A model generated the notes under the pieces. It searched no databases, was not told where the DNA came from, and saw nothing but the letters and a program-made list of their open reading frames with translations. This document shows positions 37,737-46,287 of a stretch of DNA of 46,578 bases, piece after piece. Each line of letters starts with the position of its first letter. The first letter of the stretch is position 1. The translations under genes were made by a program, and so were the position numbers. The stretch is from Cellulomonas endophytica (GTDB taxonomy: Bacteria; Actinomycetota; Actinomycetes; Actinomycetales; Cellulomonadaceae): positions 1-46,578 of the forward strand of contig NZ_RWJX01000030.1 in assembly GCF_004123805.1 (NCBI RefSeq), given 5' to 3'.

Positions 37737-39056
37737 GTGCTCGACCTCCCCCGCGACGGCGACGCCCCGCCGGCCCGCCGCGACGGCGTGCCGCCCCCCG
37801 GCGCGGCCGGCACGGAGCCGTCGGGGAGCCCGTCGCCGGACGTCCCCGGCGGTCCGGCCGAGCGGCCCGGGGGAGGGCGCGTGACGCCCGGGCCCGGCGG
37901 CGCCGCCGGACCCTCCGGACCCGCGGGGGACGGGGCCGAGCGCGAGGGCACCGCCGGTCGCCTCGACGACGCGCTCCTCGGCGGTCCGCGCCGCTGGAGC
38001 ATGCGGGACCTGGCCGTCCGCCTCGGGGTGGGGGTCGACGAGGTGCGGGCCTACTGGCGCACCCTGGGCCTGCCCCACGCGGACCCCGACGAGCTGCTGC
38101 TCACGGAGGCCGACGCGCGCGCCATGGAGCGCTCGACCGCCCTCGTGCGGGACAAGGGCCTGCAGGCGGCGACGGTGACGTCCCTCGTGCGCGCCCTCGG
38201 CCACACCTCCGACCGGCTGGCGCTGTGGCAGGTGGAGGCGCTCGTCGAGGACCTCGGCACGCGCCTCGGCCTCGACGACGTCAGCGCCCGGCTCCTGGTC
38301 ATCGACCGGTTGCCCGAGATCGTGCCGCTCCTGGAGGAGCAGCTCGTCCACTCCTACCGCCGCCAGCTCGCCGCGATCGCCGGCCGGTACGCCGCGGAGT
38401 TCGGCGAGGCCGCGGCCCCCGGCGACGACCCCCTCGCGCTGCCGCTGGCCCGCGGGGTGGGATTCGCCGACATGGTGTCCTTCACCCGCCGCACCGCACG
38501 CCTCGGCCCCGTCGAGCTGTCGGAGTTCGTGCAGCGCTTCGAGGCCGCCACCCGGGACGTCGTGGCGGCGGAGGGCGGGCGCGTGGTGAAGACCATCGGG
38601 GACGCGGTGCTCTTCGCGGCCGACGACCCCGCCACCGGGGCCCGGGTCGCGCTCGGGCTCGCGGAGGCGTTCGGCGTCGACCCCGCGACCCCGGTCGACG
38701 CCGCCACCGGCGCGGGCCACGCGGGCCGCATGCCCAAGCTCGGGGCGGTGAAGGGCCAGCCGCGGACGGGGGCGCGGGAGGCGGAGGGTCTTCCGACGGC
38801 CGGCGGTGCCACGCCCGTGCGGGTCGGCTTCGTGTGGGGGCGCGTGCTCTCGCGCTTCGGCGACGTGTTCGGCCCCAGCGTCAACCTCGCCGCGCGCCTC
38901 ACGGACGCCGCCGACCCCGGGACGGTGCTCGTCGACGCCCCGACCGCCTCCGCCCTGGCGCACGACGCCGAGCTGCGCTGCGCCCCGGTGGGCACGCGGG
39001 AGCTCAGCGGCCTGGGCCCCGTCGACGCCTTCCGGCTGGAGCGCCTGGCCGGCTGA
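37737..39056 (+). CDS. class III adenylate cyclase with N-terminal regulatory domain
   Basis: The 439-residue protein should make cAMP from ATP. After a disordered Pro/Gly-rich stretch (residues 1-80) comes a helical domain (about 85-220) resembling the autoinhibitory regulatory domain of mycobacterial Rv1264, then a class III catalytic domain. Key residues are visible: first metal Asp at about 245 in GFADMVSFT, substrate Lys in VVKTIGDAVLF with the second metal Asp at about 289, and GPSVNLAARLT with the transition-state Asn and Arg. No membrane segment is present, so it is soluble. It follows birA by 15 bases. A CRP-type site upstream of sdhC is one possible target of its signal. Confidence 0.9.
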   Translation: MLDLPRDGDAPPARRDGVPPPGAAGTEPSGSPSPDVPGGPAERPGGGRVTPGPGGAAGPSGPAGDGAEREGTAGRLDDALLGGPRRWSMRDLAVRLGVGVDEVRAYWRTLGLPHADPDELLLTEADARAMERSTALVRDKGLQAATVTSLVRALGHTSDRLALWQVEALVEDLGTRLGLDDVSARLLVIDRLPEIVPLLEEQLVHSYRRQLAAIAGRYAAEFGEAAAPGDDPLALPLARGVGFADMVSFTRRTARLGPVELSEFVQRFEAATRDVVAAEGGRVVKTIGDAVLFAADDPATGARVALGLAEAFGVDPATPVDAATGAGHAGRMPKLGAVKGQPRTGAREAEGLPTAGGATPVRVGFVWGRVLSRFGDVFGPSVNLAARLTDAADPGTVLVDAPTASALAHDAELRCAPVGTRELSGLGPVDAFRLERLAG

Positions 39057-39094
39057 GGTGCGCGTCCCGGCCGCGTGGGCGTGGCCGTGTGCGG

Positions 39095-39877
39095 TCAGCG
39101 GCCGCCGGCCGCCCCGCCGGGCGTGTCGAGGGGCAGCTCGCCGGGCACGGGCGCGTCCGGAGCGACGGGCTCGACGAGGTCCGGGCCGTCGTTCGCCACC
39201 GCGTTGACGCGCGTGGACACCGGCGTGGCGACGAGGGGCGGCGGCACCACCTCGAGCAGCGCCCTCGCGCCGTGCGCGTCGACCGCCGGGTCGAGCCACG
39301 CCTCCCACCGGTCGGGCGGCAGCGCGAGCGGCTGCCGGTCGTGCACGGGCGCGAGCGCCGGCGTGGCCGGCCGGGTGATGACCGTGGCGCTGACGAGCCA
39401 CCGGTCGGGGTCGTCGTCGGCCTTCGTCGGGTCCTTCCAGAACTCGTACAGCCCGGCCAGCGCGAGCACGGACCCGTCCTCGGCGTGGATCCAGTACGGC
39501 TGCTTGCGCCCCTTCGTGCCCTCCGGCGGCTTCTGCCACTCGTAGTAGCCGTCGGCCGGCAGCAGGGCCCGCCGCACCGCGAAGGGCTTGGCGAACGCGG
39601 GCCTCTCCAGCAGCGTCTCCACCCGCGCGTTGATCATCCGGCTGCCGACGGAGGGGTCCTTCGCCCACGAGGGCACCAGCCCCCACCGCGCCAGCCGCAG
39701 CTGCCGGACCACCTCGCCGGTCTCCCGGTCCGCCCGCTCGACGACGAGGCGCACCGCGTCCGTCGGCGCGACGTTCCACGAGGGCGGCAGGAGCCGCACG
39801 TCGTCGGCGACCACCGCGACGGCGAACTCGTCGGCGAGGGCCTGGTCCTCGCGGAAGGAGGCGTAGCGACCGCACAT
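39095..39877 (-). CDS. SOS response-associated peptidase (SRAP/YedK/HMCES family)
   Basis: SRAP proteins form a thiazolidine DNA-protein crosslink with abasic sites in single-stranded DNA. The 260-residue product starts MCGRYASF with the catalytic Cys2. Other conserved residues are present: WNVAPT, RWGLVPSWAKD, MINARVETL with the active-site Asn, PADGYYEWQ with the Glu, and PVHDRQPL with the His. Processing at the initiator Met, needed to free Cys2, fixes the start. CAGGCT ends 6 bases before the ATG. The C-terminal 15 residues are a Pro/Gly tail. It converges on the adenylate cyclase gene. Confidence 0.95.
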   Translation of the reverse strand: MCGRYASFREDQALADEFAVAVVADDVRLLPPSWNVAPTDAVRLVVERADRETGEVVRQLRLARWGLVPSWAKDPSVGSRMINARVETLLERPAFAKPFAVRRALLPADGYYEWQKPPEGTKGRKQPYWIHAEDGSVLALAGLYEFWKDPTKADDDPDRWLVSATVITRPATPALAPVHDRQPLALPPDRWEAWLDPAVDAHGARALLEVVPPPLVATPVSTRVNAVANDGPDLVEPVAPDAPVPGELPLDTPGGAAGGR

Positions 39878-39883
39878 GCGGCC

Positions 39884-39889
39884 AGCCTG
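39884..39889 (-). promoter_or_regulatory. candidate -10 of the SRAP gene (CAGGCT)
   Basis: CAGGCT on the minus strand ends 6 bases before ATG 39877; no SD. Partial TANNNT match. Confidence 0.4.
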
Positions 39890-40017
39890 CCACCGCCCCC
39901 CGACACGGCCCACCTCGACCGCTTCGACCGCTTCGACCGCTCGGCGCCGCGCCCTGGGATGCCGAGAGGGGTGCCGCGGGCCATGGTGGACGGGACATCC
40001 CGACCCGAGGAGCGCGC

Positions 40018-40512
40018 GTGGACGAGCAGAGCACGACAGGGACCACGAGCGGCGAGGTCGTCGAGGTCGTCCGCTCCGAGGAGCGTGCGCAAGGAGGCAC
40101 GGAGCGCGTGGCGACCGGCCGTGTCCTCGTCGGCAAGCGGGTGGTGACGGAGCAGCGCACGGTCTCCGTGACCGTCCGGCGCGAGGAGCTCGTCGTCGAG
40201 GAGCGGCCCCTCGACGGCGCCGGCGCGGTGGGCCCCGACGACGGGCTGCCGCGGACCCCCGGGTCACCCGTCCTCGAGATCGTGCTGTCCGAGGAGGAGG
40301 TCGAGGTGGTCACCCGCGTCGTGCCCCGGGAGCGTGCGCTCGTGTACGTCGACGCGGTGAGCAGCACCGTCGGCGTGCCGACGACCGTGCGCCGCGAGGT
40401 CGTCGACGTCACCGGCGTCACCGGCGTCACCGGCGTCACCGGCGTCACCGGCGTCACCGGCGTCACCGACAGCACCGACACCGACGGCACCGACAGCCCC
40501 TTCGTCGACTGA
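40018..40512 (+). CDS. DUF2382 (YsnF/AvaK-like) domain protein with VTG repeats
   Basis: The 164-residue protein has the DUF2382 pattern of beta-hairpin half repeats: VATGRVLVGKRVVTEQRTVSV and VRREELVVEERPL, then EEEVEVVTRVVPRERALVYV and TTVRREVV. Such domains occur in general-stress proteins of actinobacteria; the molecular role is unknown. The C-terminal 30 residues are six VTG repeats, then TDSTDTDGTDSP. GTG 40018 has GAGGAG about 6 bases upstream. It is divergent from the SRAP gene. Confidence 0.85.
   Translation: MDEQSTTGTTSGEVVEVVRSEERAQGGTERVATGRVLVGKRVVTEQRTVSVTVRREELVVEERPLDGAGAVGPDDGLPRTPGSPVLEIVLSEEEVEVVTRVVPRERALVYVDAVSSTVGVPTTVRREVVDVTGVTGVTGVTGVTGVTGVTDSTDTDGTDSPFVD
40408..40470 (+). 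repeat. seven 9-bp direct repeats (GTCACCGGC) in the DUF2382 gene
   Basis: Six exact copies and a seventh with one change (GTCACCGAC) encode VTG x6 and VTD. It is the cleanest microsatellite in the window and is in frame. Confidence 0.95.
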
Positions 40513-40528
40513 TCCCTCGCGCCGCTGC

Positions 40529-40550
40529 CCCGCGGGCTCCGGCCCGTGGG
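40529..40550. terminator. hairpin between the convergent DUF2382 and DUF6518 genes
   Basis: CCCGCGGGC pairs with GCCCGTGGG (one G-U pair) around a 4-base loop, 17 bases after the DUF2382 stop. It lies between convergent genes and could serve both. Confidence 0.5.
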
Positions 40551-40627
40551 CCCCCGTCCCCCGGCGTTCGTGACCGCTCCCCGTCCCCGGCCCTCCACGA
40601 CGGCACGGGCGCGGTCGCCCGACCCGC

Positions 40628-41356
40628 TCAGGTGAGGAGACGGTGCAGCAGCACCTCGCCGGCCGCACCCAGCGGCAGCACCAGCAGCAGCCAGGTCGTC
40701 GCGACGCCGACGCCACGGGCCCGCCTGCCGGCCGCCCGCGCCACGGGGGTGGTGGCGCCCAGCACCGCGACGACCACGGCGCCGAGGACGCAGAACACCA
40801 CCGCGTCGGCCGCGTAGCCGAGGTAGAACCCGTAGGTGACCGCTCCCTCGGCGAGGAAGACGCCGCCGAGCAGCGCCGGCCCGAGCGCGGCCACGCGCAG
40901 CGACCGCGGACGCCGCCAGCACCACCCGGCCGCGCCCAGGACCGGTCCACCGAGCAGACCGGTGGCGGCCCACATCGCGACCGTGGCGGGGTTGACGCCG
41001 AAGCCGCGCAGCGCCGACAGGGCGTAGTAGCCCGCGACCTCGCCGAGGCACACCAGGACGCCGGCCAGCACCGCCGTCCAGGGCCGCCGGCTCCAGGCGC
41101 CGACCAGGAAGGCGGGCGCGACCCATGGGCCCACGGCGTTGGCCAGCCCCGCGAAGGGCCGGGGCAGCACCGTCTGGAGACCGGAGGTCGCGGCACCCCA
41201 CAGCACCCCGACCAGCACCGCGGCACCGAGCACCACCGCGACCCCCGCGCCGGCCTCCGGCACGACCCACCGGGCGCGCGCGGCCGACGAGAGGTTCGGC
41301 GCGGTCGGCGCGGTCGGCGCGATCGGCGCGGTCGGCGTGGCGGCGGGTCGGCTCAT
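40628..41356 (-). CDS. DUF6518-like integral membrane protein
   Basis: The 242-residue protein starts with an Ala/Pro/Thr repeat (TAPIAPTAPTAP) and then has about seven hydrophobic helices, including EVAGYYALSALRGFG and FLAEGAVTYGFYLGYAADA. It resembles small DUF6518-type membrane proteins of actinobacteria; no function is known. ATG 41356 has CAGCCT 6 bases upstream and no SD; upstream in-frame starts lie in low-complexity sequence and are rejected. Confidence 0.75.
   Translation of the reverse strand: MSRPAATPTAPIAPTAPTAPNLSSAARARWVVPEAGAGVAVVLGAAVLVGVLWGAATSGLQTVLPRPFAGLANAVGPWVAPAFLVGAWSRRPWTAVLAGVLVCLGEVAGYYALSALRGFGVNPATVAMWAATGLLGGPVLGAAGWCWRRPRSLRVAALGPALLGGVFLAEGAVTYGFYLGYAADAVVFCVLGAVVVAVLGATTPVARAAGRRARGVGVATTWLLLVLPLGAAGEVLLHRLLT
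41297..41340 (-). repeat. 9-bp direct repeats at the N-terminus of the DUF6518-like gene
   Basis: CGGCGCGGT-type units (one with GAT) occur about five times in the plus-strand view and encode the TAP repeats; in frame. Confidence 0.75.
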
Positions 41357-41362
41357 GGTCGC

Positions 41363-41368
41363 AGGCTG
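41363..41368 (-). promoter_or_regulatory. candidate -10 of the DUF6518-like gene (CAGCCT)
   Basis: CAGCCT on the minus strand ends 6 bases before ATG 41356; no SD. Partial TANNNT match. Confidence 0.4.
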
Positions 41369-41440
41369 CCGGACCGCCGGTGCCCCGGGCATCGGCGCCC
41401 GGTCGGACCGCGGCGCCCGGCAGCTCATCCCCCAGGCTGA

Positions 41441-41510
41441 GCCCCCGTCGGCCCCCGTCGGCCCCCGTCGGCCCCCATCGGCCCCCGTCCGACCCCGTCG
41501 GCCCCGGTCG
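41441..41510. repeat. seven 10-bp direct repeats (GCCCCCGTCG)
   Basis: Three exact units, then four with one or two changes (CATCG, GTCC, GACCCC, CCCGG variants), in exact 10-base register over 70 bases. Noncoding and not a multiple of three. Confidence 0.9.
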
Positions 41511-41719
41511 GCCCCGCCGCCGCCCGGTGTCCGGGTCCCTGCGGCCGGGGGTCGTCCGCTCGTCCAGGCCGGCCCGGCTGCAGCGCCCCGCGTGCGAGGC
41601 TGGCGCCCCGCCCCGCCCCGCCCCGCCCTGCCCCGCCCCGCCCCGCCCCGCCGCCCCGCCGCCCCGATGCCGGAGACCCGCATGCCACCCCGCCCCGCCG
41701 ACCGCCGTCCCGCCCGGCG

Positions 41720-42148
41720 ATGACCGGCCCCGCCGCCCTCATCACCCTGGCCACCGCGTGCCTCGTCGCAGGGGTCGTCCTCGTCGTCGTGGGTCTGGTC
41801 CGGGTGTCCCGGGCGCGTGCCGTCGACCGCGTCCGGCTGCCGGCCCGGCTCGTCTCCCGGACGTGGGCCGTCAGCGGTTCGCAGGTCGTGGTGGAGTACC
41901 CGGCGCCGGACGGCTCGCCGCTGCGCGCGTCGATGTTCGTCTGGGTCGTGCGAGCCCCGGGGATGTCGCCGGGCTTCGACGGCACGGTCTGGGCCGCGCG
42001 CGACGACCCGTCGGACGTCACCCCGCGCCGGCAGGGGCGGACCGCGACCGGCGCGTTCCTGGCGGTCCTCGGCGGCGCGCTGCTCGCCGTGTCGTCCGGG
42101 CTCGGCATCACGGCCCTGGGCGTCGCGGCGTCCGCCACCGCGCGCTGA
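41720..42148 (+). CDS. small membrane protein with DUF3592-like domain
   Basis: The 142-residue protein has a transmembrane helix at residues 5-27, an extracytoplasmic or cytoplasmic beta-rich segment with QVVVEYPAPDGSPLRASMF (the DUF3592-like pattern), and a second helix at about 112-135. Codon bias supports a gene. The ATG at 41720 has no clear SD or -10. Convergent with the MFS gene, 15 bases apart. Function unknown. Confidence 0.7.
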   Translation: MTGPAALITLATACLVAGVVLVVVGLVRVSRARAVDRVRLPARLVSRTWAVSGSQVVVEYPAPDGSPLRASMFVWVVRAPGMSPGFDGTVWAARDDPSDVTPRRQGRTATGAFLAVLGGALLAVSSGLGITALGVAASATAR

Positions 42149-42163
42149 CGGGGCGGCCGACAG

Positions 42164-43402
42164 TCAGGAGCGGACGCGGACCCCGAGCTCGAGCGGCCGG
42201 TGCCGCAGCCGCGTCCGGTCGGTGGCGACCACGAACAGGGTGCCCGCCCCCAGCACCGCGGCCGCCACCCACGGGATGGCCTCCACCCCCGGGCCGTCGA
42301 GGACGACGCCGCCGAGGAGCGCCCCCGCCCCGATCCCGATGTTGAACGCGGTCGTCACGACGGAGCCGGCCAGGCTGCGCGCCGGCACGGACGCGGCCTG
42401 CATGTTGCGGGTGTGGATCATCGGCGGGATCACGCCGAAGGCGACCGAGTACACCACCAGGACCGCGAGCACGAGGGGCAGCGTGCCGACGGAGGTCGCG
42501 AGGGCGACGAGCAGCACCGCGCCGCCCCCGCCGCCGGCGGCCAGCACGAGCCGCGGCCGCCGGTCGCCGAGCGCGCCGGCGAGCACCGCGCCGACGAGGC
42601 CCGCGATGCCGAGGGCGAGCAGGACGAGGCTCAGCCCGTCGGGCGTGACGCCCCCGACGTCGATGGTCCAGGGCGCGATGTAGGTGGAGAAGGCGTTGTG
42701 CCCCGTGCACAGGACGACGGCCGACACGGCCACGATCCCGACCCCGACGAGGGACCGGTCCCGGTGCAGGGGGGTCGTCGGGGTGCCCGCCGAGGCCCGG
42801 GGGCGGTGCTCCACGGACGGCAGGGCCACGACGACGAGGACGACGAACACGACGACGAGCAGCGCCATCACGCCGAAGGCCGCCCGCCAGCCGAAGGCGT
42901 GCCCCAGGGCGGCCGTGAACGGCACCCCGAGGATGAACGCGAGCGAGCCGCCGCCGGAGGTGATCGCGATCGCCCGGGCCAGCTGCGTGCCCGGCACGAG
43001 GAACGTGGCGTAGGGGCCCGCCACCGACCAGAACAGCCCGTGCGCCAGCCCGCCGACCACCCGGGAGGCCAGCAGGGCCTCGTAGGTCGGCGCCACCGCC
43101 GCCAGGACGTTCGTGACCGCGAACACCGACAGGGTGACGACGAGCAGCCGCTTGCGGTCGAACCGCTGGGTCGCGAGCGTCACGGGGATCGAGGTGAGCG
43201 CGACGGTCGCCGCGAACACCGAGACCAGCAGCCCCACCCGCGACTCGCGCACGCCGACGCCGTCGGCGATCTCGGGCAGCAGCCCCGTCGGCAGGAACTC
43301 GCTGGAGACGGAGGCGAAGATCGCCCCGGCCAGGACGAGCAGGCGGAAGGTCGGCAGCGGGGGGTTGACAGCGGGGGACGGGCGGGGTGGGGCCACGGGC
43401 AC
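42164..43402 (-). CDS. MFS transporter (drug/sugar efflux-like)
   Basis: The 412-residue protein has 12 hydrophobic segments and features of the DHA1 group related to AraJ/sugar efflux permeases: FASVSSEFLPTGLLPEIADGVGVRESRVGLLVSVFA at the start (pieces SEFLPTGLLP and GLLVSVFA), the motif A-like TQRFDRKRLL loop, and SVAGPYATFLVPG in helix 5. GTG 43402 follows TAGGGT by 7 bases. Substrate unknown; efflux of drugs or sugars is the usual annotation. Confidence 0.87.
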   Translation of the reverse strand: MPVAPPRPSPAVNPPLPTFRLLVLAGAIFASVSSEFLPTGLLPEIADGVGVRESRVGLLVSVFAATVALTSIPVTLATQRFDRKRLLVVTLSVFAVTNVLAAVAPTYEALLASRVVGGLAHGLFWSVAGPYATFLVPGTQLARAIAITSGGGSLAFILGVPFTAALGHAFGWRAAFGVMALLVVVFVVLVVVALPSVEHRPRASAGTPTTPLHRDRSLVGVGIVAVSAVVLCTGHNAFSTYIAPWTIDVGGVTPDGLSLVLLALGIAGLVGAVLAGALGDRRPRLVLAAGGGGGAVLLVALATSVGTLPLVLAVLVVYSVAFGVIPPMIHTRNMQAASVPARSLAGSVVTTAFNIGIGAGALLGGVVLDGPGVEAIPWVAAAVLGAGTLFVVATDRTRLRHRPLELGVRVRS

Positions 43403-43409
43403 GCGCGGG

Positions 43410-43415
43410 ACCCTA
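43410..43415 (-). promoter_or_regulatory. -10 element of the MFS gene (TAGGGT)
   Basis: TAGGGT on the minus strand ends 7 bases before GTG 43402; no SD. Predicted leaderless start. Confidence 0.6.
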
Positions 43416-43475
43416 GCCGAGGCCACGGGCCTCGCCCCGTCCGTGTCCTCGGGGCCCCACGCCGCCGGTCCCCGG

Positions 43476-45629
43476 TCAGACCGGACGCTCCGCCTCCAGC
43501 GCGTCCACGAGCAGCCCGACGAGCGTGTCGAGCTGCACGTCCGAGGAGGAGGTGACGTCCTCCTCCGCCGCGCCGTCGAGGGCACGGGCGGCCAGGCCGG
43601 ACTTGCTGTCGATGAGCTCGGCGATGCGGGCGTCGACGGTCTGCGCCGCGATGACCCGCCACGCGGTGACGGGCTCGGCCTGGCCGATGCGGTGGATGCG
43701 GTCGATGGCCTGCGTCTGCTCGGCGTAGGTCCAGGACAGCTCGGCGAGCACGAGGTTCGAGGCGACCTGGAGGTTGAGGCCCACGCCGGCCGCGGTGAGG
43801 GAGCACACGACGATCGCCACCTCGGGGTCCTCGACGAACGCCGTGACGTTCCGCTCGCGCACCTTCGGGGTCTGGTCGCCGCGGATGGAGGCGTACCGGA
43901 TCCCGCGCTCGGCGAAGGTCTGCTCGGCGGTGTCCATGACGTCGACGTGCTTGGCGAAGAAGACGACCTTGCCGACGTTGCGGGCCAGCTGGGCGGCGTA
44001 GTCCGCCGCCAGCCCGGCCTTCGCCTGGCCGATGCGGCGCACCATCGTGAAGACGTTCTCGCCGCCGGCCGAGCTGGTGTCCTTGAGCTCGGCCGCCGCG
44101 ACCCGGCGGGCCAGGTCCACGTCCACCTCGTCGGAGGTCGCGCTGCCCGTGCGCACCTCGAGGGCGGACCGGTAGCGGGCGACGAGCCGCCGCGCCAGCG
44201 CCTCCTCGGCGGCCCGGACCGACCGCCCGGCGGCGCCGTCGAGCTCGACCGGCAGGTCCGCGACGCGACGGGCGGGGATGTCGGCGACGACGTCGGCCTT
44301 GCGGCGGCGCACGACGCCCATGTCGATGACGGCGGCGCGCGCCGCGGTCGAGAACCCCGGGTCGGCCGGCGTCAGGCCCGTCTCCTCGAGGGCCGCCCCC
44401 AGCGCGCCGAGCGGCTTCGTGTCGTCGATCCAGCCGAGGAGCTGCCAGATCGCCCGGAAGTCCTCGATGTCGTTGATGAGCGGCGTGCCCGTCAGCGCCA
44501 TGAGCAGCGGGCGGCCCGTGCGCTCGCGGATGCGCTCGGCGATGGCCAGCACGTGCTGCGAGCGCTGCGAGCGCTTGTTCTTGATGAAGTGCGCCTCGTC
44601 GACGACCATCCCGCGGAAGCCGAAGTCGCCGAGCCAGCCCACGTGCCGGTCGAGGAGCTCGTAGTTGACGATGACGACGTCCGCGAAGCCGTCGACCCGC
44701 TCGCCGTCGCCGTGGACGACGGTCGGCCGGTGCTGCGGGGTCCACAGGTCGACCTCGTGGGCCCAGTTCGTCTTCACCACGTTGGGTACCACGACGAGGA
44801 GCGGGTACGCCTGCGCGACCTGGGCGGCCAGCAGCGCCTGGGCGGTCTTGCCCAGGCCGGGCTCGTCGGCGAGCAGGAACGTGCGGTGGCCGCGCGCGGT
44901 CGCGGCGACGACCTGCGCCTGGTGCGGCATGAGCTCGCGGCCGACGGGGACGCGCACGGGGCGGGGGTCGGGCAGCGGCATGCAGGCGGGCGCCCCCGGG
45001 GAGGCCTGCTCGAAGCTGCGGAAGAGCGGCTCGAGGAGCTCCCACCCGGCCAGCCGCCGCGCCTGCGTCGGGACCCGCGCGGCGGCGGCCTCGTAGTCCG
45101 GGGCGAGGAACGGGTTCGCCCGCTGCCGCGCGAGGACGGACAGGGGGACCACGCGGTTCTCGGTGCCGGGCGGGGGAGCGGCGGGCGCGGGGGCCTCCTC
45201 GGGCTCCGGCTCCTCGGGGGGCTCGACCCCGCCGGCGCGCAGGACGCTGGCCGTGTAGGCGCGCGCGGCGTCGGAGACCCGGGCGTCCTCGGCGAGGAGC
45301 GCGAGCAGGGAGGTGTCGCGGGCGGCCGTGCGGGCGAGCATCGTCGCGACGCCGTCGAGGCGCTTGAGCTGCTCCGTCCGCCTCGACGCGGACAGGGTGG
45401 TGTCGGCGGTGACCCGCGCGCGCTCCTGCCGGACGAGCAGCGCCACGACCTGGAACTTCGTGCGCACGGCGGGGCGCGTCGGGGGGCGCTGGACGGCACC
45501 GTCGACCTCGCGGGCGATCCCCGCGAGCACCGGGACCAGGCCCGGCTCGACCGCCCGGGGGCTGCGGCGGCGCTGCGCCCCGGCGTCCGGGCGCGTGCCC
45601 GTGGACCGACGTCGGCCCTCTCGTGCCAC
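43476..45629 (-). CDS. SNF2-family DEAD/DEAH-box helicase-like ATPase
   Basis: The 717-residue protein has an N-terminal region of about 230 residues with no recognised domain (helical, with an EPPEEPEPEEAPAPAAPPP linker) and a complete SNF2 motor. Motif I is LLADEPGLGKTAQALL at about 255, motif II MVVDEAHFIKNK at about 342, motif III ALTGTPLIND, motif V GVGLNLQVA and motif VI QAIDRIHRIGQ at about 646. It should be a DNA translocase remodelling protein-DNA complexes. GTG 45629 has GGAGGAG just upstream, and earlier in-frame codons encode Arg/Pro-rich sequence. No methylase or nuclease partner (as in DISARM or Druantia defence systems) is in the window. Confidence 0.88.
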   Translation of the reverse strand: MAREGRRRSTGTRPDAGAQRRRSPRAVEPGLVPVLAGIAREVDGAVQRPPTRPAVRTKFQVVALLVRQERARVTADTTLSASRRTEQLKRLDGVATMLARTAARDTSLLALLAEDARVSDAARAYTASVLRAGGVEPPEEPEPEEAPAPAAPPPGTENRVVPLSVLARQRANPFLAPDYEAAAARVPTQARRLAGWELLEPLFRSFEQASPGAPACMPLPDPRPVRVPVGRELMPHQAQVVAATARGHRTFLLADEPGLGKTAQALLAAQVAQAYPLLVVVPNVVKTNWAHEVDLWTPQHRPTVVHGDGERVDGFADVVIVNYELLDRHVGWLGDFGFRGMVVDEAHFIKNKRSQRSQHVLAIAERIRERTGRPLLMALTGTPLINDIEDFRAIWQLLGWIDDTKPLGALGAALEETGLTPADPGFSTAARAAVIDMGVVRRRKADVVADIPARRVADLPVELDGAAGRSVRAAEEALARRLVARYRSALEVRTGSATSDEVDVDLARRVAAAELKDTSSAGGENVFTMVRRIGQAKAGLAADYAAQLARNVGKVVFFAKHVDVMDTAEQTFAERGIRYASIRGDQTPKVRERNVTAFVEDPEVAIVVCSLTAAGVGLNLQVASNLVLAELSWTYAEQTQAIDRIHRIGQAEPVTAWRVIAAQTVDARIAELIDSKSGLAARALDGAAEEDVTSSSDVQLDTLVGLLVDALEAERPV

Positions 45630-45982
45630 TTCTCCTCCGTCTCCCGCGTCCGCGCCGCGAGGGCGGCACGACGCGCCGTGCCGCGTGCCCGCCCGGGACC
45701 GGGCGGGGCGTCGGACACCGCGCCCGTGCCGCGGGGGCCGCGGCCCCGGGGCGGCGGCATCGGGCGCACGCTCACCGCACGGCGTCGCGGCCTGCGCCGC
45801 CCGACGTCCGTGCTCGGGTCGATGGTGACATGTCCCGGGCCCCTCGGTGCGCCACCGCGCGGGACGGACGGGCGCGGGGGTCGCCCGAGGGCCGGCCCCA
45901 GGACCGCGCGGGCGGCGACCGGCGCCGCCCCGGACGGCCCGCGACCTGCCCCGGCACCGCCGTCGGCGTGCGACCCTCGGGC
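45630..45982. other. 353-base gap upstream of the SNF2 gene
   Basis: Open frames here are Arg/Pro/Gly-rich without convincing codon bias and are not called. No repeat array, clear promoter or RNA was recognised. It must hold the SNF2 promoter. Confidence 0.5.
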
Positions 45983-46141
45983 ATGGACCTGCCCTCCGGC
46001 GCCGACGAGCGCCCCCTCGGCTCGAGCTTCCCCGACCGGCCCACGGGCGCGCCGGCCCCGGGCGCCCTCGTGGTCCGGGCCCTCGTGACGGTCGCCGGCG
46101 TCGTCGCCCTGCTCGGGCTGCCTCTGCTCGCCGGGCGCTGA
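45983..46141 (+). CDS. small single-pass membrane protein (52 residues)
   Basis: A hydrophilic N-terminus (MDLPSGADERPLGSSFPD) is followed by one transmembrane helix (ALVVRALVTVAGVVALLGLP) at the C-terminus. All but one codon end in G or C. GACCCT ends 5 bases before the ATG, resembling the leaderless promoters. No family recognised; such small proteins are often unannotated. Confidence 0.5.
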   Translation: MDLPSGADERPLGSSFPDRPTGAPAPGALVVRALVTVAGVVALLGLPLLAGR

Positions 46142-46241
46142 CGCCGTCCTCCGAGAGGCCGCGGGACACCGGCGACGGGTCCGTCAGCACCGGCCCGTGA
46201 CCCGCTCCAGACCGGCCCCAGACCCGCCGATGGGCGGCTGT

Positions 46242-46253
46242 CGAAACGATTCG
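46242..46253. promoter_or_regulatory. inverted repeat CGAA-ACGA-TTCG before the last gene
   Basis: CGAAACGATTCG is a 12-base imperfect palindrome, more AT-rich than its surroundings, 35-46 bases before the ATG of the last gene. The shape resembles LacI-family operators (CG-centred, CGAAACG half sites), which is only a resemblance. Confidence 0.35.
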
Positions 46254-46287
46254 TGCGGACGCCGGTGAGGTGTCACCATGGACGGCG

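Larger units (their letters stand above)
41357..41719. other. 363-base noncoding divergent gap with repeat arrays
   Basis: This gap between two membrane-protein genes holds the 10-bp array at 41441-41510 and CCCCG pentamer runs at about 41606-41660. Open frames through it encode only Pro/Ala/Arg-rich low-complexity sequence. No gene is supported; the promoter of the downstream DUF3592-like gene was not identified. Confidence 0.7.

Noticed and set aside
43476..45629. SNF2 protein as part of a defence island
   Set aside because: SNF2 helicases occur in systems such as DISARM, but no methylase, nuclease, PLD or integrase gene is adjacent in the window. The neighbours are ordinary membrane and transport genes.
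45772..46044. A 90-residue minus-strand frame in the SNF2 upstream gap
   Set aside because: Arg/Pro/Gly-rich, antisense to the better-supported 52-residue frame, with no SD or -10.
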